From NCBI GenBank assembly GCA_015520535.1, contig WAPZ01000745.1:1-8046 (forward strand): a stretch of DNA of 8,046 nucleotides. Direction: 5' to 3'. The stretch comes from Candidatus Heimdallarchaeota archaeon (lineage in GTDB: Archaea > Asgardarchaeota > Heimdallarchaeia > Hodarchaeales > S146-22). The notes under the pieces were generated by a model. It saw only the letters and a program-made list of their open reading frames with translations, had not been told where the DNA came from and searched no databases. Below, piece by piece: positions 5,774 to 8,046 of the stretch (position 1 is the first letter of the stretch; each line of letters begins with the position of its first letter). A program made the position numbers and the translations under genes.

Positions 5774-7288
5774 TTAAATCCAAATTATTTGATTTTCTTG
5801 TTCTGTAAAAGATAAAATAGCCGGAGCTTTAATTTTTTTTCGTTTTTTCGCCTTTATTTTGATAGTTACTGTCTTATCAACTGTTAATGTCTTCAATTTC
5901 TGGTGAAAGATGAGTGGCGTCAAATCCACCACTTTTAACGGATTATGATCTAAATAAAGATATGTAAGCTCGTGACATTGCTGTAAGGGTGTCAAATCGA
6001 GGGAAATTAGCTGATTATAAGACAAATTTAAATGAGCAAGACGATGACATTGCTGTAAGGGTGTCAAATCAATACTTTTTAGTTCATTATGGTCTAGTAG
6101 GAGCACAAGCAATCTTTTACAACGATTTAATGGTGTTAAATCAATGTTTTGAAGCTTGTTGTGGCCTAATGCTATTATTTCTAGATAATTCTTCTCGTTC
6201 AATGGTGTTAAGTCGATAGAGGTCAATGCATTGCTTGTAAGCTGTAGTTCTCTAAGGTATGAACACGTTCGCAGTGGCGAAAGGTCTATTTGTTGCAGCT
6301 GATTATTATTTAACCACACTTTGCTAAGATGTTTGCATCCTTCCAGTGGCGTTAGATCAATGGCTTTTAACTGAAGACTATCGGCCCATAACTCGTCAAG
6401 CTCATCGATGAAATCCCCATCCACAACAACGGGTGATCCATCTTCTCGCACACCGTGAAGGGTAATATGTAAGAGAATGTGTACAAATGACGGCAAATTT
6501 TCACTACCTATTAAGTCTACGGCGCGGTCTACATATATATTCAGCGTCAAACGAGGTGCGATGTTCTGGAATGGCGTTAAATCTACTAGCGCTATTGGAT
6601 TTTGATAAAATGAAAGGTGTTGGAGTTGCGAGCAGTGTTGTAATGGAGTCAAATCGATTGTGCGCAGCTGATTGTGGTCGAGGGAAAGGTGTTGCAATTG
6701 CGGACAATGCTCCAACGGAGTCAAATCGATTGAGTGCAGTTGATTGTCGGCTAGTGAAAGGTGTTGGAGTTGTGGACAGTGTTGTAATGGAGTCAAATCG
6801 ATTGTGCGCAGCTGATTTCCAACTAGTGAAAGGTGTTGGAGTTGCGGGCAGTGTTGTAATGGAGTCAAATCGATTGTGCGCAGTTGATTGTGGTCGAGGG
6901 AAAGGTGTTGGAGTTGCGAGCAGTGTTTCAACGGAGTCAAATCGATTGAGTGCAGTCGATTGTCGGCTAATAAAAGGTGTTGGAGTTGCGAGCAGTATCG
7001 CAGCGGAGTCAAATCAATTGTGTGTAACTGATTTCCAACTAGTGAAAGGTGTTGGAGTTGTGGACAGTGTTGCAGCGGCGACAAATCGATTGAGTGTAGC
7101 TGATTGTTGTTGAGGGAAAGGTGTTGGAGTTGTGGACAATATCGCAATGGTGTCAAGTCTAGATTTACAATGTCTTGGTATTTTTTTATGGTGATTTTTT
7201 GTACTTTAGTTGTGAAAGCTTGCGAAAAAAGTGTTCCATTGCTTTTTTTCCCAAATATTTTGATTTTTTTACCATTTTTTTCACTCAA
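5774..7288 (-). CDS. Leucine-rich repeat protein with two 24-residue repeat blocks
   Basis: The 504-residue protein has a lysine-rich N-terminus without a signal peptide, so it is probably cytoplasmic. Eight 24-residue repeats (residues 43-234) follow the pattern IDLTPLxxCxxLxxLxLxxNxLxx. A 75-residue break (235-309) starts with a degenerate repeat, VDLTPF, and holds an acidic stretch, DGDFIDELDEL. Six more repeats (310-453), a final half repeat and a basic tail KIKAKKRKKIK (473-483) follow. Such solenoids bind other proteins on their concave face; no enzymatic domain is present. The first eight repeats are nearly identical, the later six more diverged, so the first block expanded recently. 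The start is TTG at 7288; the codon just before it is a stop and no ATG occurs in frame before the repeats, so TTG is the only sensible choice. Short LRRs of this DLTPL..C type are, from memory, common in Asgard archaea. The binding partner is unknown. Confidence 0.93.
   Translation of the reverse strand: MSEKNGKKIKIFGKKSNGTLFSQAFTTKVQKITIKKYQDIVNLDLTPLRYCPQLQHLSLNNNQLHSIDLSPLQHCPQLQHLSLVGNQLHTIDLTPLRYCSQLQHLLLADNRLHSIDLTPLKHCSQLQHLSLDHNQLRTIDLTPLQHCPQLQHLSLVGNQLRTIDLTPLQHCPQLQHLSLADNQLHSIDLTPLEHCPQLQHLSLDHNQLRTIDLTPLQHCSQLQHLSFYQNPIALVDLTPFQNIAPRLTLNIYVDRAVDLIGSENLPSFVHILLHITLHGVREDGSPVVVDGDFIDELDELWADSLQLKAIDLTPLEGCKHLSKVWLNNNQLQQIDLSPLRTCSYLRELQLTSNALTSIDLTPLNEKNYLEIIALGHNKLQNIDLTPLNRCKRLLVLLLDHNELKSIDLTPLQQCHRLAHLNLSYNQLISLDLTPLQQCHELTYLYLDHNPLKVVDLTPLIFHQKLKTLTVDKTVTIKIKAKKRKKIKAPAILSFTEQENQIIWI
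5930..6361 (-). repeat. Second LRR block, six diverged 72-bp repeats
   Basis: These six repeats encode residues 310-453 of the LRR protein. IDLTPL or IDLSPL is kept at the start of nearly every unit (LDLTPL in the last), while the rest varies (for example NNNQLQQ, TSNALTS, GHNKLQN). One unit replaces the conserved cysteine region with NEKNY. The divergence suggests an older block than the one at 6587-7162. Confidence 0.85.
6587..7162 (-). repeat. First LRR block, eight near-identical 72-bp tandem repeats
   Basis: Eight head-to-tail units of exactly 72 bp encode residues 43-234 with no length variation until the break at 6586. Long stretches such as AAAGGTGTTGGAGTTG on the plus strand recur in most units. 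Variation is concentrated at exposed positions (the two residues before Asn and the two after NQL) and around the cysteine. Confidence 0.9.
6659..7090 (-). repeat. Tandem 216-bp higher-order unit (three LRRs, duplicated)
   Basis: Repeats 2-4 (6875-7090) and 5-7 (6659-6874) show the same order of exposed residues: VGN, ADN, DHN, then VGN, ADN, DHN again. At the DNA level the marker triplets TTCCAACTA, TGTCGGCTA and TGTGGTCGA recur in that order. By hand count the two 216-bp units agree at about 187 of 216 positions. This points to duplication of a three-repeat block. Confidence 0.8.
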
Positions 7289-7290
7289 TT

Positions 7291-7296
7291 ACCCTT
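7291..7296 (-). promoter_or_regulatory. Weak Shine-Dalgarno AAGGGT before the TTG start of the LRR gene
   Basis: On the minus strand AAGGGT ends only two bases before TTG 7288, closer than usual. It is the only candidate, because the frame is closed by a stop directly upstream of the TTG. Confidence 0.35.
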
Positions 7297-7375
7297 ATTT
7301 ACCATATTTATTCCCGATCCAGATTATCCGTCAACTTATTAGGGATAGTTGATATTACAGTCTTTCATTTCCACA

Positions 7376-7399
7376 TTATCACTCCGAGTGATAAAAAGG
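7376..7399 (-). promoter_or_regulatory. Perfect 19-bp palindrome overlapping a TATA-like element
   Basis: TTATCACTCCGAGTGATAA (7376-7394) has 9-bp arms that are exact inverse complements around a single central base. On the minus strand its first bases are the end of a CTTTTTATC TATA-like element (about 7390-7398), about 105 bp before the LRR start. A loop of one base rules out an RNA hairpin, so a dimeric DNA-binding regulator is the simplest reading: an operator that would block TBP or polymerase. A separate bacterial-type pair, TTGACG (7329-7334) and ATAAAT (7306-7311) with 17 bp between, lies downstream on the same strand. Confidence 0.5.
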
Positions 7400-7469
7400 G
7401 GTGTTGTCGAAGTACCGCCAGTGATACGGTCACACACGTGTTTTTTTATGATTTTCGTATTTTTTTGTT

Positions 7470-7566
7470 ATGGTGGAAATGGAGATTGAAATTAAAATTA
7501 AATTCACTCAATTATAAGAACCATGAGTTCAACCAAGAACACATCAATTCCACCATATGAATGGTG
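7470..7566. repeat. Three-arm inverted repeat with alternative pairings
   Basis: TATGGTGGAA (7470-7479) is the exact inverse complement of TTCCACCATA (7549-7558). The core CACCAT (7551-7556) of the second arm can instead pair with ATGGTG (7561-7566) across a four-base ATGA loop. The two structures cannot exist together. No gene starts directly downstream on the plus strand, so the role is unclear. Confidence 0.5.
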
Positions 7567-7600
7567 ATGAAACAAAAAGTATGGCTTTTGTAGCACTATC

Positions 7601-7620
7601 ATGAACTGAAAAAAGTTCAT
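7601..7620. repeat. 7-bp stem hairpin
   Basis: ATGAACT (7601-7607) and AGTTCAT (7614-7620) are exact inverse complements with a six-base GAAAAA loop. On the minus strand it lies about 90 bp past the stop of the partial permease gene, just after a pyrimidine-rich tract, so it may belong to that transcript's end. Confidence 0.4.
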
Positions 7621-7630
7621 TTGCAAATTA

Positions 7631-7668
7631 TCTTTAATAAATAAAAAGAAATAAAAAGAAAGAAGGAG
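7631..7668 (-). terminator. Pyrimidine-rich tract after the partial permease gene
   Basis: On the minus strand this stretch reads mostly T with some C, including two runs of five T within a direct 10-bp repeat, starting about 40 bp past the stop codon at 7709. It fits an archaeal T-rich terminator. Confidence 0.4.
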
Positions 7669-7708
7669 AAATGCTTGGTGGTTTTGATTTTCATGGTTAT
7701 CGATCTTT

Positions 7709-8046
7709 TCAGACTTCTTCAGTTAAGATATTAGAAATGGGGCGTTTCACAGAATAATAGATGGAAATGAGGACATTAATAGCCATAACAGATAACAAGA
7801 AGCCATACCAGCCGAATAGAAAACTGAGTGGAAGTGTTTGTATAATAGTCGGTTGCGGTGGGAAGTTTCCAAGATTGATGAAGAAAAAGGAGCCAACAAT
7901 GTTAGTAAAGAGAACACTGATGCTTAATGAAATGGTAAAACTATAGCCAATGAGGGTTATGTTGACTAAACTCATGAACAAAATAAGATCACGGCGTTTT
8001 AAGCCGAGCACTCGCTCGACACCCAGTTCTTGCCACCGTTCACGAA
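7709..8046 (-). CDS. C-terminal end of an FtsX-like ABC transporter permease (partial)
   Basis: The frame stays open to the window edge, so the gene begins beyond 8046 and only about 112 residues are visible. They start with RERWQELGVERVLGLKRRDL, then a hydrophobic helix, a loop containing FPPQP, a second helix, and a short basic end, KRPISNILTEEV. The motif ELGVERVLGLKRRD matches the R-x-E-[IL]-G-V-x-R-[AV]-x-G-x-x-[RK]-R-D signature between helices 2 and 3 of FtsX/MacB-type permeases, and the two helices with a closing basic tail match the end of that domain. Such permeases work with an MJ0796/LolD-type ATPase to move lipids, lipoproteins or peptides, or act mechanically on envelope proteins. 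The ATPase would be outside the window. A GTG at 8011 is not the start, because coding text continues upstream of it. Confidence 0.8.
   Translation of the reverse strand, partial: RERWQELGVERVLGLKRRDLILFMSLVNITLIGYSFTISLSISVLFTNIVGSFFFINLGNFPPQPTIIQTLPLSFLFGWYGFLLSVMAINVLISIYYSVKRPISNILTEEV

Larger units (their letters stand above)
7400..7708. other. Intergenic stretch without genes, rich in inverted repeats
   Basis: No open frame of convincing composition is seen on either strand. The stretch has T-rich runs (7441-7447, 7461-7466), the three-arm repeat at 7470-7566, a hairpin at 7601-7620, and an A-rich direct repeat ATAAAAAGAA at 7641-7650 and 7651-7660. A 28-codon frame at 7671-7757 on the plus strand is probably chance. 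Confidence 0.5.

Noticed and set aside
6487..7113. Plus-strand 208-codon frame with a repeated ESNRLCAADC-type motif
   Set aside because: It is the mirror of the 72-bp LRR repeats. Because 72 is divisible by three, any frame without a stop in one unit stays open throughout; there is no ribosome site and the LRR reading is unmistakable.
7671..7757. 28-codon plus-strand frame preceded by AAGGAG
   Set aside because: The AAGGAG is only two bases from the ATG, the frame runs antisense into the permease end, and the A/G-rich upstream sequence makes such a match likely by chance.

Overview
This AT-rich window holds six protein-coding genes (one cut by the right edge), one probable decayed gene, and three long non-coding stretches with inverted repeats. 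The organism is not certain. A 24-residue leucine-rich repeat of the form IDLTPLxxCxxLxxLxLxxN, a small FMN nitroreductase, a membrane protein with a zinc ribbon, TATA-like elements and T-tract ends fit an archaeon. My best guess is an Asgard (Heimdallarchaeia-like) genome, from memory of similar repeat proteins. Shine-Dalgarno sequences and two TTG starts are also compatible with a bacterium, so this stays an inference. There is no rRNA, tRNA, CRISPR array or recognisable transposase.

Left part, plus strand: a short nitroreductase-family protein (103-618), then a 365-residue membrane protein (905-2002) whose soluble region carries the His-Gly and Ala-Cys signatures of caspase-fold (clan CD) peptidases. 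An approximately 600-bp gap follows. It holds a long-loop inverted repeat around a T-tract terminator and, on the minus strand, a frameshifted gene remnant (2233-2546). A 710-residue multi-pass membrane protein (2600-4732, TTG start) comes next; it may be a very divergent FtsX-type permease.

Right part, minus strand: a four-helix membrane protein with a C-terminal zinc ribbon (4855-5649), a 504-residue leucine-rich-repeat protein (5774-7288), and the C-terminal end of an FtsX-like ABC transporter permease (7709-8046, running off the window). The plus and minus blocks converge at about 4733-4854. The 420-bp gap before the LRR gene has a perfect 19-bp palindrome over a TATA-like element, and three sequence arms that can pair in two mutually exclusive ways.

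I see no clear operon: gaps between genes exceed 120 bp and several genes seem to have their own signals. Most products are membrane or protein-interaction proteins. The most unusual items are the membrane-anchored caspase-like protein and the LRR array built by tandem duplication of a three-repeat block.
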